Assembly (NCBI GenBank): GCA_964534175.1 | Contig: CAZHNS010000007.1 | Span: 1 to 64,000 of the forward strand | DNA: 64,000 bases | Direction of reading: 5' to 3' | DNA from: JAFGHJ01 sp964534175 | GTDB taxonomy: Bacteria > Hydrothermota > UBA3072 | Shown here: in pieces, positions 26,424-36,353 of the stretch | Layout of the letters: every line of letters begins with the position of its first letter | How positions within the stretch are numbered: the stretch's first letter is position 1 | Position numbers and translations under genes: made by a program | Notes under the pieces: generated by a model | The model's input: only the letters and a program-made list of their open reading frames with translations | Told to the model about the DNA's origin: nothing | The model's database searches: none

Positions 26424-27450
26424 TTATTAAAATCCTCTCAATTATCTTATCTGTCGAATTATTTTTATCAACGCTTATTTTTTCTCCGTAAAGCGTCTCG
26501 ATTAATTTCGGAAAATTTTCCACATCCACTTCTTCTTCCCTCTTTATTATTATATTATTTTTTTTAAGCGCAAGTCTTTTTGCGTTAAAAAATTGATGGT
26601 CTTTAAAAGCATAGGGATAAGGAATCAAAATCGCTGGAATACCTGTATTTTCAATCTCCGCAGTAGCTAAAGCTCCAGCCCGAGAGACGATAACATCGCT
26701 TATGGCATAAGCGAGATCCATTCTATCTATAAACGAAAACTGCCGAGCCCACTGCGAGCCAGCAGCTATTTCAAATTTTCCTCTCTGAATAATAAATTGC
26801 CATTCTCGACCCATTAAAGGAATTAACTTTTCTGAAAGCCTGGCAAGAAATTCTGCTCCGCGGCTTCCCCCAATCACCAGTAATGTTTTCTTACTGGGCA
26901 TTAGAGAAAAATAATTAACTGCTTCCCCATATTTACCTTCCGTTAAATCCGCTCTTAAAGGAATGCCTGTAACAACTTTTTTCTTTCCCTCCAAAGCGGG
27001 AAAATCTCCCTCGTAGGGTAAAAATATTTCCCTTGAAAAACGAGAAAGTAAATTGACAGCCTTTCCGGGTTTTGAATCCAGAACTAGAGTAAAAACCGGC
27101 ACTCTTAAAATAACTCCTGCCAGACCAACAGGTAGTGATGCAAAAGCACCCGTATGAAAAACCGCACAAACTCTTCTTCTTATTATCAACCAAACCGAAA
27201 AGAAAAAGCCGGGAATAAAACGGAAAATGAAAACAATTTTACCCATTAAATTTTTGCCTACCCATCCCACCGTCGGCAAAAGAAACATATCCTTCATAGT
27301 AACGAACTTTTTCTCGAGTCCGGAACTGCTTCCTATATATATCACTCCAAACCCTCTATTTTCTATTCCGCGAGCGACTGCGAGAGCCGGAAAAATATGC
27401 CCTCCTGTCCCTCCGCCCGATACGATTATATTTTTTTTCGATCGAGACAA
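26407..27450 (-). CDS. murG: Lipid II synthase MurG, TTG start inside ftsW
   Basis: MurG transfers GlcNAc from UDP-GlcNAc to lipid I at the inner face of the membrane. The 347-residue protein shows the GGGTGGHIFPALAVA loop near the N-terminus, GGSRGAEFL at the domain junction and the UDP-GlcNAc-binding SRAGALATAE. I place the start at TTG 27450 because a perfect AGGAGG (27461-27456) sits 5 bases before it. A GTG at 27456 would overlap that site. The first 95 bases lie inside the ftsW reading frame. Confidence 0.92.
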   Translation of the reverse strand: MSRSKKNIIVSGGGTGGHIFPALAVARGIENRGFGVIYIGSSSGLEKKFVTMKDMFLLPTVGWVGKNLMGKIVFIFRFIPGFFFSVWLIIRRRVCAVFHTGAFASLPVGLAGVILRVPVFTLVLDSKPGKAVNLLSRFSREIFLPYEGDFPALEGKKKVVTGIPLRADLTEGKYGEAVNYFSLMPSKKTLLVIGGSRGAEFLARLSEKLIPLMGREWQFIIQRGKFEIAAGSQWARQFSFIDRMDLAYAISDVIVSRAGALATAEIENTGIPAILIPYPYAFKDHQFFNAKRLALKKNNIIIKREEEVDVENFPKLIETLYGEKISVDKNNSTDKIIERILINVRKV

Positions 27451-28462
27451 TAACACCTCCTGCCATGTAAGCCATTATTAAAGCAGTACCCCCACTGGAT
27501 ATAAAAGGCAACGGTACTCCTGTAACCGGAACAATTCCAAGGGATACGTAAATATGTAACAAAGCGTAAACTCCTATAAAAGAAACCAACCCCAATCCCA
27601 ACAGGGAAGAATATTCATTTGGAGCTTTTAGACTTGACTTTATAGCACTTACCAAATAAACGACAAACAAGCCAACAATCAAAAGACACCCCGTGAATCC
27701 TAATTCCTCACCAATTATTGAAAAGATAAAATCTGAATCCGGTAAAGGGATATAAAAAAACTTCTCCATTCCGCTTCCAAGGCCCAACCCTGAAAACCCA
27801 CCGTGGGAAATAGCTTGAACAGTAACATTCACAGACTCACCATTAATATGGTTATTGATTCTGCTAATTGCGTACCCTTCGCGAGATATAAAAAGAACTC
27901 CGACAAGAAGCATTACAGCAAAGAAAACCGAAACTTTAGCGTCATCAGTACTATTCAAAAATAACATTATTGTACCAATAACTAAAGTCAGAAATGCCAT
28001 TGAAATATCGGGCTGAATAATAATTAACCCCATAATAACTGAAATAACAAAAATTGAAATTCCGAAATCTCTTTTTTTCGCAAAGAAAACAACAAGAGCA
28101 AATTGGGCAAAAATCGAAGGTTGAAAAGAAAATCTTGTATTAAAAAGCTTTATAGCCAACCATCTTCTTGCCCCATTGATTTCTAGCCCATAAAAATATG
28201 TAAATAGAAGTAGTAAACCCGCCAATATAAGAAAAACTAAATTAAATTCTTCCCAAAATTTTAACTTTATTTTCGAGGTGAGAAAAAACATACCAACACC
28301 AAAAACAAATAAAATTAACTGCTTAAGAAAAGAAAACGGTACGACACTTTTGTAAACAGAAATCCCGGAGCTTGCCGAAAAAACCATTATGAGCCCAAAA
28401 GCACCAAGTAATAAAGGGATAACTTCTACCAATCCTATTTTTATTCCACTACGTTTAACCAT
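27356..28462 (-). CDS. ftsW: Lipid II polymerase / division protein FtsW
   Basis: FtsW is the SEDS-family septal peptidoglycan glycosyltransferase. The 368 residues form about ten membrane helices. Family landmarks include GARRWLAI, PDISMAFLTL and VTGVPLPFISSGGTALI near the end. After the last helix a basic tail rich in Arg and Ser (RRAYFSGSRSRSRNRK) is encoded across the start of murG. The gene overlaps murD by 8 bases at its 5' end. Confidence 0.94.
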   Translation of the reverse strand: MVKRSGIKIGLVEVIPLLLGAFGLIMVFSASSGISVYKSVVPFSFLKQLILFVFGVGMFFLTSKIKLKFWEEFNLVFLILAGLLLLFTYFYGLEINGARRWLAIKLFNTRFSFQPSIFAQFALVVFFAKKRDFGISIFVISVIMGLIIIQPDISMAFLTLVIGTIMLFLNSTDDAKVSVFFAVMLLVGVLFISREGYAISRINNHINGESVNVTVQAISHGGFSGLGLGSGMEKFFYIPLPDSDFIFSIIGEELGFTGCLLIVGLFVVYLVSAIKSSLKAPNEYSSLLGLGLVSFIGVYALLHIYVSLGIVPVTGVPLPFISSGGTALIMAYMAGGVIVSIEKKYNRIGRRDRRAYFSGSRSRSRNRK

Positions 28463-29747
28463 ACATTTCCCTCACCACTTTTTTAAAGGTATCTCCTCTT
28501 TCCCTGAAATCTCTGTACCAGTCAAAACTCGAAGCTCCAGGAGAAAGAATTATTCTGTCACACTTTGAACCTAAAGCTTTCTCTACAGCATCTTTCATTG
28601 AAAACGCAAAAACCCAATTTGTAAATCCTATGTCTTTTAAGCTATCGGCAATCAACTCACTCGACTCTCCAATAACAACAGCAAATTTTGCGAACCTCTT
28701 GACTGCTTCAACTATAGGACTAATGTCATCAACTTTCATTCGTCCACCCACAATAACACATGAATCAGGAAAACATTCAAGAGATCGGAGTAAAGCAATA
28801 GGATTTGTACACATTGAATTGTTAATTATCCACATATCGTCTTTCTTTAAGACTGTCTCCATTCTATGCTCGACTCCGGGAAATGAACTAATCCTTTCCC
28901 GTACACTCTCCCAGTCTAAACCTATGATATTAGCAATAAGAGCTGCAATCATTCCATCTTCTATGAATGCATCTCCAGGCATAAACAAGTCATCTTTACT
29001 AAAAATCTCTCTATCCTCTCTATCTTTAACAAAAACAGAACCATTAAAATAAATATCACTTTTCTCCTTGAGTGAAAAATACAAACTTTTTGAAGACAAA
29101 TTAAGAGCTGTCAAGTTAGGATCATCTCTGTTAAGTATTGAATAATCTTCAGAATTTTGGTTTTTGAAAATATTTAATTTTGCGTTTAAATATTCTTTAA
29201 AATCTGCGTGTCTATCCAGATGATCTGGTGAGATATTAACGATTGCGGAAATCCAGGGATGAAAATCTTGAATTCTCTCCAATTGATATGAAGAAACTTC
29301 CACAACAGATACAGAATCATCTTTGCTTATAGCAACAAGACTGCTCAGGGGTATTCCCGGAGAAATATTTCCTCCAAGAAGCACCTTATCATTAAGTGAA
29401 CTTTTTAGTATATGATGAGCCATTGCCGCAGTTGTAGTTTTACCATTGGTACCAGTAATAGCTACAAGCTTTCCTTTTAGATATCTTGAAGCAAACTCTA
29501 TTTCTCCTACAACAGGTATTCCCTTTTCTCTGGCTTTTATAAGTATAGGAATATCCAGTGGTACACCAGGAGAAACAACTAACAAATCCATTTCAAGTAA
29601 CTTCTCACTATGCTTACCATACTCATTGGGATACGGTATAGCAGAAATTTCGCGATTTGAATCACTTACAAAAGGTCTCTCCCCCAGACTTTCAATCAAT
29701 TTTGAAACCGCCTTTCCGCTTCTACCAAAACCAATAACTCCAATCAT
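28455..29747 (-). CDS. murD: UDP-N-acetylmuramoyl-L-alanine--D-glutamate ligase MurD
   Basis: MurD adds D-Glu to UDP-MurNAc-L-Ala. The 430 residues have a Rossmann N-terminal domain (GFGRSGKAV at 6-14), the P-loop GTNGKTTT, SSYQLE, and the central motif INISPDHLDRH. The C-terminal domain ends in ILSPGASSFDWYRDFRERG, the MurD hallmark. It lies 10 bases after mraY and its end overlaps ftsW by 8 bases. Confidence 0.97.
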   Translation of the reverse strand: MIGVIGFGRSGKAVSKLIESLGERPFVSDSNREISAIPYPNEYGKHSEKLLEMDLLVVSPGVPLDIPILIKAREKGIPVVGEIEFASRYLKGKLVAITGTNGKTTTAAMAHHILKSSLNDKVLLGGNISPGIPLSSLVAISKDDSVSVVEVSSYQLERIQDFHPWISAIVNISPDHLDRHADFKEYLNAKLNIFKNQNSEDYSILNRDDPNLTALNLSSKSLYFSLKEKSDIYFNGSVFVKDREDREIFSKDDLFMPGDAFIEDGMIAALIANIIGLDWESVRERISSFPGVEHRMETVLKKDDMWIINNSMCTNPIALLRSLECFPDSCVIVGGRMKVDDISPIVEAVKRFAKFAVVIGESSELIADSLKDIGFTNWVFAFSMKDAVEKALGSKCDRIILSPGASSFDWYRDFRERGDTFKKVVREMYG

Positions 29748-29757
29748 TCTTATCCCC

Positions 29758-30834
29758 TTACCTTATTTTAAGCGTGCTGAGTCCAAGCAAAGCAAACATA
29801 ATACCCCAAATCCAAAATCTAATTACCACCTTTGACTCCTGCCAACCAATAAGCTGAAAATGATGATGGATGGGAGCCATTTTAAAAATCCTCCTACCGG
29901 TACATTTAAACGAAGCAACCTGGAGAATTACAGACAATGCTTCTATTACAAAGACGCCCCCGATTACTAATAATAAAAACTCATGTTTTAGGAGAATTGC
30001 GATTAAACCCAATATACCACCAATAGCTAATGAGCCTGTATCACCCATAAAAATTTCCGCCGGGTGAGAATTAAACCACAAAAAACCTATTGATGAGCCA
30101 ACAAAAGCGGCACAGAAAACCGTTACTTCTCCGCTTCCGGGAATATAAAGTAAATTTAAATATTCTGCGAATTTGATATTACCTGTAACATAGGCAATAA
30201 CAGCAAAGGCTATAGCTATAATGCTGGCGAGACCAATTGCGAGCCCATCCATACCGTCCGTAATATTAACTGCATTAGTCGTACCTATTATTACCAAAAT
30301 GATGAAAGGAATATAAAAATAACCAAGGTTAATAAAAACATTCTTAAAGAAAGGAGCTATTGTTAATGTCTCATAACCGCTTTTAAAAGGAAAAAGAACA
30401 AACATAACACCTATAAAGACGGCAGGAATAATTTGTATTATAATTTTAGTTAAAACATTGAATCCATCTCCTCTTTTACCCTTTATATAATCATCGAATA
30501 CCCCAAAAACTCCCATCCATACAGTAATGCCAATTAAGTAAAGAATGAAATAATTCCTTATATCAGCCCATAGCAAAACGGAAATAAGAAGCGAAATTAT
30601 AATCAACAACCCACCCATCGTAGGAGTACCACCTTTTTCTCCATGGGTATCTTTTATCCACTTAGAAATAGATTCGGTAAGCGCTTTGTTTTTAAGAAAA
30701 ACTATAAATCTTCTCCCCAGTATCAATGAAATCAAAAGAGAAGTTATTGCAGCATAAGCAGAACGAAATGTTATATAACGTAATAAATTAAAAACAATAA
30801 AATTTTCTCTTAGAGGGTAGAGTAAATAAAACAA
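29758..30834 (-). CDS. mraY: Phospho-MurNAc-pentapeptide translocase MraY
   Basis: MraY makes lipid I by moving phospho-MurNAc-pentapeptide onto undecaprenyl phosphate. The 358 residues form about ten membrane helices. Diagnostic loops are KGGTPTMGGL, the DDYIKGKRGDGF aspartate pair, AVNITDGMDGLA and the PIHHHFQLIGW histidine motif near the C-terminus. The start overlaps the 3' end of murF by 25 bases. N-terminal YITFRSAYAA is typical of the family. Confidence 0.97.
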   Translation of the reverse strand: MFYLLYPLRENFIVFNLLRYITFRSAYAAITSLLISLILGRRFIVFLKNKALTESISKWIKDTHGEKGGTPTMGGLLIIISLLISVLLWADIRNYFILYLIGITVWMGVFGVFDDYIKGKRGDGFNVLTKIIIQIIPAVFIGVMFVLFPFKSGYETLTIAPFFKNVFINLGYFYIPFIILVIIGTTNAVNITDGMDGLAIGLASIIAIAFAVIAYVTGNIKFAEYLNLLYIPGSGEVTVFCAAFVGSSIGFLWFNSHPAEIFMGDTGSLAIGGILGLIAILLKHEFLLLVIGGVFVIEALSVILQVASFKCTGRRIFKMAPIHHHFQLIGWQESKVVIRFWIWGIMFALLGLSTLKIR

Positions 30835-32144
30835 TTTTCCTCCTGCAATTGTTCAATTAAAGTCTCAAGTTTTAAAGCTCTCGACGATTTGAACAATATT
30901 GTATCTCCCTTTTCAAGTATTTCCTTAAGTTTTTTAAGAGCCTCTTCTTTATTAGCAACCAAATACCCGCCATCAAAACCTTCTACAAAACCTTCTGCTT
31001 CGGCTCCAATGGCAATCAATTCACGTACCCTGTACTTAAGTTTTTTACCGGTTTCCCTATGAATAGAATAACTGTTCTCTCCTAATTCCAGCATAGGACC
31101 GAGAACAACCACTTTTCTGCCCGACATCAAAGAAAGAAAAGAAACAGCATTTAAAAGAGAATCCGGATTACTATTATAAGTGTCATCAATAATATTAAAC
31201 TTATTAGTTCTCTTAATTTCCATCCTGTGAGAAGCTACTTCAACTCTCTTAAGCCCTTCTTGAATATGACCACGGGAGATTCCATAATGAAGTGCAACGG
31301 ACACAGCTAACATAGCACATCTTAACATTCCAAGAGTAGGCAACTTAATCCAAAAATCAGTACCTGAAGTAGAAAAAAGAGTACCATCTATTGATTCCTG
31401 CAGTATTTTAAAAGTAAAATCGTTGTCTTCCGAAAATCCTATTTTAATAATTTTACCTTTTTTAATATTACGAAGCAGAGGATCATCTCCGTTAACAAAC
31501 AAAGGTCCTTTAAGCCCTTCCACAATATCAGATTTCTCCTTTAAAACTCCCTTTTTATCTTTAAAGGCGAGAAGATGTGCCGGACCTATACCCGTAATCA
31601 ACCCAATATCAGGTTCCGCAATTTCTGACAGCCTCTTTATTTCACCAAATTTATTGGTTCCAAATTCCAAGACCGCGATTTTTTCTTCCTCTAATTTAAA
31701 CAAATTTAAAGGAACACCTATAAGATTATTATAATTTTTAAAAGATATCAATGTAGGATAGCTTGTACTAAAAATAGACCCAATAAAATTTTTTGTAGTG
31801 GTCTTTCCGTATGAACCCGTAACCGCAATAGCAAAAACATCAGTTTTCTTTTTATAATAGGAAGCTAGGTCTCCCAAACCTTGAAGCGTATCCCGGATTA
31901 GAATTACCTCTTTGTTTTTAACCTTCTTAGATACAACAGCCGGAAGGCCCGATTTAAGAACAGCCTCGCTTACAAAATCATGCCCATCAAAGTTTTCTCC
32001 CTTAATGGCAAAAAACAACTCATTACTTTGAATGGTTCTCGAATCAATCGAAACTCCGCTTAAACTCTTACCATTTAAGCGCTTGTTCCCCAAATACTTA
32101 CCCCCTAATACTTCGATAATCTTTTTAAGCCCTATTTCTTTCAT
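30810..32144 (-). CDS. murF: UDP-MurNAc-tripeptide--D-Ala-D-Ala ligase MurF
   Basis: MurF completes the soluble pentapeptide precursor by adding D-Ala-D-Ala. The 444-residue protein has DSRTIQSNELFFAIKGENFDG near the N-terminus, the P-loop VTGSYGKTTTKN, and IDDTYNSNPDS in the central domain. VLGPMLELGENS follows in the C-terminal domain. It overlaps murE upstream by 20 bases and mraY downstream by 25 bases. No ddl gene for D-Ala-D-Ala is in the cluster, so that enzyme must be encoded elsewhere. Confidence 0.96.
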   Translation of the reverse strand: MKEIGLKKIIEVLGGKYLGNKRLNGKSLSGVSIDSRTIQSNELFFAIKGENFDGHDFVSEAVLKSGLPAVVSKKVKNKEVILIRDTLQGLGDLASYYKKKTDVFAIAVTGSYGKTTTKNFIGSIFSTSYPTLISFKNYNNLIGVPLNLFKLEEEKIAVLEFGTNKFGEIKRLSEIAEPDIGLITGIGPAHLLAFKDKKGVLKEKSDIVEGLKGPLFVNGDDPLLRNIKKGKIIKIGFSEDNDFTFKILQESIDGTLFSTSGTDFWIKLPTLGMLRCAMLAVSVALHYGISRGHIQEGLKRVEVASHRMEIKRTNKFNIIDDTYNSNPDSLLNAVSFLSLMSGRKVVVLGPMLELGENSYSIHRETGKKLKYRVRELIAIGAEAEGFVEGFDGGYLVANKEEALKKLKEILEKGDTILFKSSRALKLETLIEQLQEENCFIYSTL

Positions 32145-33561
32145 ATTTATAAAACTCCATAACGCACTTTTTATCGGAGAAAGGATTTCTTTTCCCTTTT
32201 ATTTCCTGGTAATCTTCGTGTCCCTTTCCTGCGATCAGAACAAAATCTCCTTCCCCTGCAATTGAAAGAGCTTTAAAAATTGCCTCTTTTCTATCTTTCA
32301 ACCTCACTGCTTTTTTATCTGAAATACCTTCAAAAATATCATCTATTATATCATCAGGATCTTCGTCCCTGGGGTTATCTGAGGTAACAATTACTACATC
32401 CGAAAGTGACGATACAACAGCACCCATTAACCCTCTCTTGCCTCTATCTCTATGCCCTCCTGCCCCAAAAACAGTTATTATCCTGGAAGGATTATATTCT
32501 TTAAGAGAAGAAATAACAGAAAAGAGAGCATCAGGGGTATGGGCGTAATCAACAAAAACCAAAATTCCTTCCGGAGATTCAATTTTCTCTAATCTGCCCG
32601 GCGGTAGCGGAGCCTCCTCAATACGCTTTTTAATCTCAGAATCACTCAAATTCTCTAGGATGCCAACAACCACCGCGGCGAGAACATTCCAGGCATTAAA
32701 GCTCCCAACAAGAGGACTAAATACTTCAAGGCTTCTACCCATCCCCTCAATTTTTAAATTAAAACCTTTTCCCGAATTCTGCAGTATATTTCCTATAACA
32801 TTTCCTCTTTTAAAACCATAAGTCACAACCTTCGAACTAGTTCTTTTAATTAAATATGGGGCATTCGCATCATCAGCGTTAATTACCGCTATTTTATTTT
32901 CTTCTAAGCCTTCGAAAAATTTCGCTTTAGCATTCCTATAATTTTCAAAATTCTTATGGTAATCTAAATGGTCTCTTGTAATATTCGTAAAAACAGCATA
33001 ATCAAAATCGACATCAGAAACTCGGTTCTGATCGAGCCCTATAGAAGAGACCTCAAGGATAGCGGTATCCAAGCCTCTTTTATAGGCTCCAGCGATTTCC
33101 CTATGTAATAAAATAGGTGAAGGAGTAGTGTTTATGGCTTTAATATTATTGCTAAGTCCCATATACTTTACTGTACTAAAACAAACAGAATTCGGGAAAA
33201 GGGAAGAAAGGAGGTAAGAAGTGGTAGTTTTGCCATTAGTTCCAGTAACGCCTATAATTTTTAATTTACTAGAAGGATTTTCGTAATAATTGGAAACAAT
33301 TCTTGAAAAAGCCTTCCTGGCATTGGGAACAAGAATATAAGGAATATCATGGGATAATTTTTTTTCTATCAAAATAACACAGGCTCCCTTATCCAGAGCT
33401 TCTTTATAAAAATCATGCCCATCAAAAACCTCCCCCTGGAGAGCCGCAAAAAGGTAACCTTGTTTGACCTCGCGAGAATCATCAGAAATACCAGTAACTT
33501 CATTTACTGCATCTGTTTTTTCTGTAATTTCAACGCCTTCTAACAATTCATCAATTTTCAT
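32125..33561 (-). CDS. murE: UDP-MurNAc-dipeptide--meso-diaminopimelate ligase MurE
   Basis: MurE adds the third amino acid of the stem peptide. The 478 residues include DDSREVKQGYLFAALQGEVFDG, the P-loop VTGTNGKTTTSY, and FTNITRDHLDYH. The C-terminal motif DNPRDEDP is the signature of enzymes that add meso-diaminopimelate rather than lysine, so the peptidoglycan is predicted to be DAP type. It lies 3 bases after ftsI and overlaps murF by 20 bases. Confidence 0.97.
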   Translation of the reverse strand: MKIDELLEGVEITEKTDAVNEVTGISDDSREVKQGYLFAALQGEVFDGHDFYKEALDKGACVILIEKKLSHDIPYILVPNARKAFSRIVSNYYENPSSKLKIIGVTGTNGKTTTSYLLSSLFPNSVCFSTVKYMGLSNNIKAINTTPSPILLHREIAGAYKRGLDTAILEVSSIGLDQNRVSDVDFDYAVFTNITRDHLDYHKNFENYRNAKAKFFEGLEENKIAVINADDANAPYLIKRTSSKVVTYGFKRGNVIGNILQNSGKGFNLKIEGMGRSLEVFSPLVGSFNAWNVLAAVVVGILENLSDSEIKKRIEEAPLPPGRLEKIESPEGILVFVDYAHTPDALFSVISSLKEYNPSRIITVFGAGGHRDRGKRGLMGAVVSSLSDVVIVTSDNPRDEDPDDIIDDIFEGISDKKAVRLKDRKEAIFKALSIAGEGDFVLIAGKGHEDYQEIKGKRNPFSDKKCVMEFYKYERNRA

Positions 33562-33564
33562 AAT

Positions 33565-35223
33565 TTATAAGAATTTCTCTCTGTAACCTCTATGAGTTAC
33601 AATTCTACTTACTATTCTTCTGAAAGCCGGACAAGCCGTTTCCGAAGCATAATAGTAAGGCCAGCTAACGTTATCAACAAAAATACCCAAAACATATTCT
33701 GGTTCGGGATACGGGAACAAGCCTACAAAAGAGGAAACGTACTTACCCTTAACATAACTACCATTCTCAATCTTCCATGCCGTTCCGGTTTTTCCCGCTA
33801 TAGAAACAAACGGGAAAGAAGCAGAAATAGCTGTACCCTCCTCCGTCACATCATTTAAAATCTCAAGCAAATCATCACAAATTTTCGGACTTCCAATTCT
33901 ACGGATAACTTCTCTCCGGCTTCTTCTTACAATTCTACCATTTTTAGCAATATTTTTCATCACCCTTGGCCTAAGAAGAACACCGTTATTTCCGATAGCC
34001 TGATAGGCCATCAGAATTTGTAATGGGGTTACAGAAACACCCTGTCCAAAAGAAACAGTGGCAAGCCTTATATCCCTTGAACGGGGAAGATGAGGCAACT
34101 TTCCCGAATACTCCACCGGTAAATCGATACCGCTTTCACAACCAACGCCAAAAAGCCTTGCCATATTATAGAATTCTTTCCTACCAATTTTTTCGCCAAC
34201 CGCTATAAATCCAACATTCGAGGAATAAATCATAGCTTCTCTAAAAGTATACGCTGAATGAGGATGTGGATCTCTAAATAATTTTCCGCCGAATTCAATA
34301 GTAGTTGAATCTACCAATGTATCAGAGATAGAAAAGCCTTCTTTCATATAGGCAAAAGCAGGAATTAATTTAAAAATTGAACCAGGTTCAAACTCCCAGG
34401 AGGTACATGCATTAAGTCTCCAACCTCTATTGGGGTCAAACTCCGGATAATTAACCATTGCCAGAACTTCTCCCGTTTTAACAGAAACACAAATGCCCAT
34501 AACTTGAGTCGCCCCTGTCTTCTCTCTTAAAATTTTTAATTCTTCATTCATAATCGTCTGTATATCGAGGTCCATTGTCAGATAAACATCACATCCCTCG
34601 GATGCATCTTCATAATCGTTTTCAGATCTCTTCAGAAGATTAATACCGGAATACCTAGGTACTTCCAGGAAATACGCCCAACCATCCCGACCTTTAAGAA
34701 ACTCATTGTATTGTCTTTCAACACCTAATATGCCTTCTCTTTTCCAGTCAAGAGAACCCAGAATTGTTCTCCCCAAAAGATTCGATGGATAAAACCTAAA
34801 CCATTCTTTTACAGCATAGACGCCAGGAATATTTATTTCCCCTACAACAGAATCCGAAATTCCCCTTGCAATTCTTATAAATTCAGACTCATCGGAAAGC
34901 AACTTCAACAATCTTTCTTCGCTTCCTAGATTACAAGCCGAAAGCTTCTTCGCAATATTTTTAGGATCTTTAATTTTACTTTTTTTAGCATAAAGCGTAA
35001 ACATTTTCAGATCTGTAGCGAGAATCCTACCTTTTCTATCGAAAATATTCCCTCTTCTCGACTCAATAGGAAGTAACCGTAACTGCTCTTCTTTTGTTTT
35101 CTTACTTATTTCTTCAGATCTTATAACTTGAAGATAAAAAAGCCTGCAAAACACCAAAAACCAGAGACAAACAAATAGAAGGACTAATAATTTTGCTTTT
35201 CCCTTAAATAATTTACCTTTCAT
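33565..35223 (-). CDS. ftsI: Division transpeptidase FtsI (PBP3/PBP2-class)
   Basis: This class B penicillin-binding protein crosslinks septal peptidoglycan with FtsW. The 552 residues start with a short cytoplasmic part and one membrane anchor (about 11-28), then a dimerisation domain with ESRRGNIFDRKG. The transpeptidase domain has all three active-site motifs: SIFK (SxxK) after FEPG, SSN (SxN) and KTGTAWK (KTG). No PASTA domains are present, unlike SpoVD. The ATG overlaps the ftsL stop (TAATG). Confidence 0.95.
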   Translation of the reverse strand: MKGKLFKGKAKLLVLLFVCLWFLVFCRLFYLQVIRSEEISKKTKEEQLRLLPIESRRGNIFDRKGRILATDLKMFTLYAKKSKIKDPKNIAKKLSACNLGSEERLLKLLSDESEFIRIARGISDSVVGEINIPGVYAVKEWFRFYPSNLLGRTILGSLDWKREGILGVERQYNEFLKGRDGWAYFLEVPRYSGINLLKRSENDYEDASEGCDVYLTMDLDIQTIMNEELKILREKTGATQVMGICVSVKTGEVLAMVNYPEFDPNRGWRLNACTSWEFEPGSIFKLIPAFAYMKEGFSISDTLVDSTTIEFGGKLFRDPHPHSAYTFREAMIYSSNVGFIAVGEKIGRKEFYNMARLFGVGCESGIDLPVEYSGKLPHLPRSRDIRLATVSFGQGVSVTPLQILMAYQAIGNNGVLLRPRVMKNIAKNGRIVRRSRREVIRRIGSPKICDDLLEILNDVTEEGTAISASFPFVSIAGKTGTAWKIENGSYVKGKYVSSFVGLFPYPEPEYVLGIFVDNVSWPYYYASETACPAFRRIVSRIVTHRGYREKFL

Positions 35224-35507
35224 TAATCTTGCCTTAAAAAATTAAAATCTTCTATTTTAAAAATTTCGTTTCTTTTCGGATATCTCATGTTCAAGATCTC
35301 CCCCGCTTTAGCTTCGATAATACGGTGACTGGACTCTTTTCTCCATTTAGAAAAAAGTACCGCAACATTTCTCTCAAGATTCTGAACCTCCGTAGTCAAA
35401 TTTGATATTTTTATATTAAGTGCGTTAACCATATTTTTTTTCCAAACATGCAAAATAAAAGGTGAAATAAAGAGCAAAATAATAAATAATATTTTCAAGG
35501 CTCTCAC
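35223..35507 (-). CDS. ftsL: FtsL-like division protein
   Basis: A 94-residue bitopic protein with one N-terminal transmembrane helix (about 4-21) followed by a heptad-like coiled coil. It also has an ILNMRYPKRNEIF stretch resembling the FtsL/DivIC core. Sequence is too short and variable for firm recognition; size, topology and position between rsmH and ftsI support the call. FtsL joins FtsQ and FtsB to activate FtsWI. The start is GTG, sharing bases with the rsmH stop (GTGA). Confidence 0.75.
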   Translation of the reverse strand: MRALKILFIILLFISPFILHVWKKNMVNALNIKISNLTTEVQNLERNVAVLFSKWRKESSHRIIEAKAGEILNMRYPKRNEIFKIEDFNFLRQD

Positions 35508-36343
35508 TTCTCAAAAACCCTTAAATGCGCACTTCTACACCGTGGATTAAGTTCAAACTCACTCTTAGTAGGCTTAACCGGTTTTTTAAGAAGCGGCTTT
35601 AGACCTTCTTCATCTGTTTTTTTACAAACCAATTTTTCTTCATCTTTATGATAGGTTATCGTTACCAATCTACCTTTTTCCTTTAAAATTTTCGGGGCAG
35701 CCAAAATTCCTTCCTCGATATTTTGAAATTCATGATTAACGGCTATTCGCAAAGCCTGAAAAACCCTACCCAGATGCTTGTGGGCTTTGTTTCTGGGCAC
35801 AGTCTTCCTTACAAGAAGAGCAAGTTCTTCCGTTGTTCTGGGTTTCTCTATTTTTATTTTTTTTGCAATTCTTCTCGAAGCCCGTTCCCCACCATAATAA
35901 TAAAGGATATCGGCAATTTCCTCTTCACTACTTTCTTCTAACATATCTGAAACGGTAATACCTTTTTCTCCAAACCTCATATCAAGAGGTCCTTCGCTTC
36001 TATAAGAAAAACCTCTTTCGGCATCATCTAGTTGATAAGAGGATAACCCAAAATCAAAAAGAACTCCATCAACTTTTTTGTCTATAAACTTATCCATATA
36101 TTTATAGTTAACATGAATAAATAAGGCTCTATCTCCAAATTCGGATAATCTTTGAGATGCTATTTCGATTTGTTTTTTGTCAAGTTCAAAACCTATAACG
36201 GAAGCATCGGAACTCGTAAGAATCGCAAGAGAATGACCACCACATCCAAGTGTAGCATCAATATAAACGCCATTTTCATTACAGATAAGATAATTGACCA
36301 CTTTATCTGCCATTACCGGAAGATGAATAGTGGATTTTCGCAT
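35504..36343 (-). CDS. rsmH: 16S rRNA (cytosine1402-N4)-methyltransferase RsmH
   Basis: RsmH (MraW) N4-methylates C1402 in the ribosomal decoding centre using S-adenosylmethionine. The 279 residues begin with HLPVMADKVV, then the SAM-binding DATLGCGGHS, FDFGLSSYQLD and GFSYRSEGPLDMRF. I start it at ATG 36343, 10 bases after the mraZ stop; the ATG at 36382 would overlap mraZ and add 13 residues before the conserved HxPV motif. Its place after mraZ is standard. Confidence 0.94.
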   Translation of the reverse strand: MRKSTIHLPVMADKVVNYLICNENGVYIDATLGCGGHSLAILTSSDASVIGFELDKKQIEIASQRLSEFGDRALFIHVNYKYMDKFIDKKVDGVLFDFGLSSYQLDDAERGFSYRSEGPLDMRFGEKGITVSDMLEESSEEEIADILYYYGGERASRRIAKKIKIEKPRTTEELALLVRKTVPRNKAHKHLGRVFQALRIAVNHEFQNIEEGILAAPKILKEKGRLVTITYHKDEEKLVCKKTDEEGLKPLLKKPVKPTKSEFELNPRCRSAHLRVFEK

Positions 36344-36353
36344 TACACTCTCA

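Noticed and set aside
27356..27456. Frameshift or sequencing error joining ftsW and murG
   Set aside because: Both proteins are full length and murG has its own perfectly spaced AGGAGG, so a true overlap is the simpler reading.
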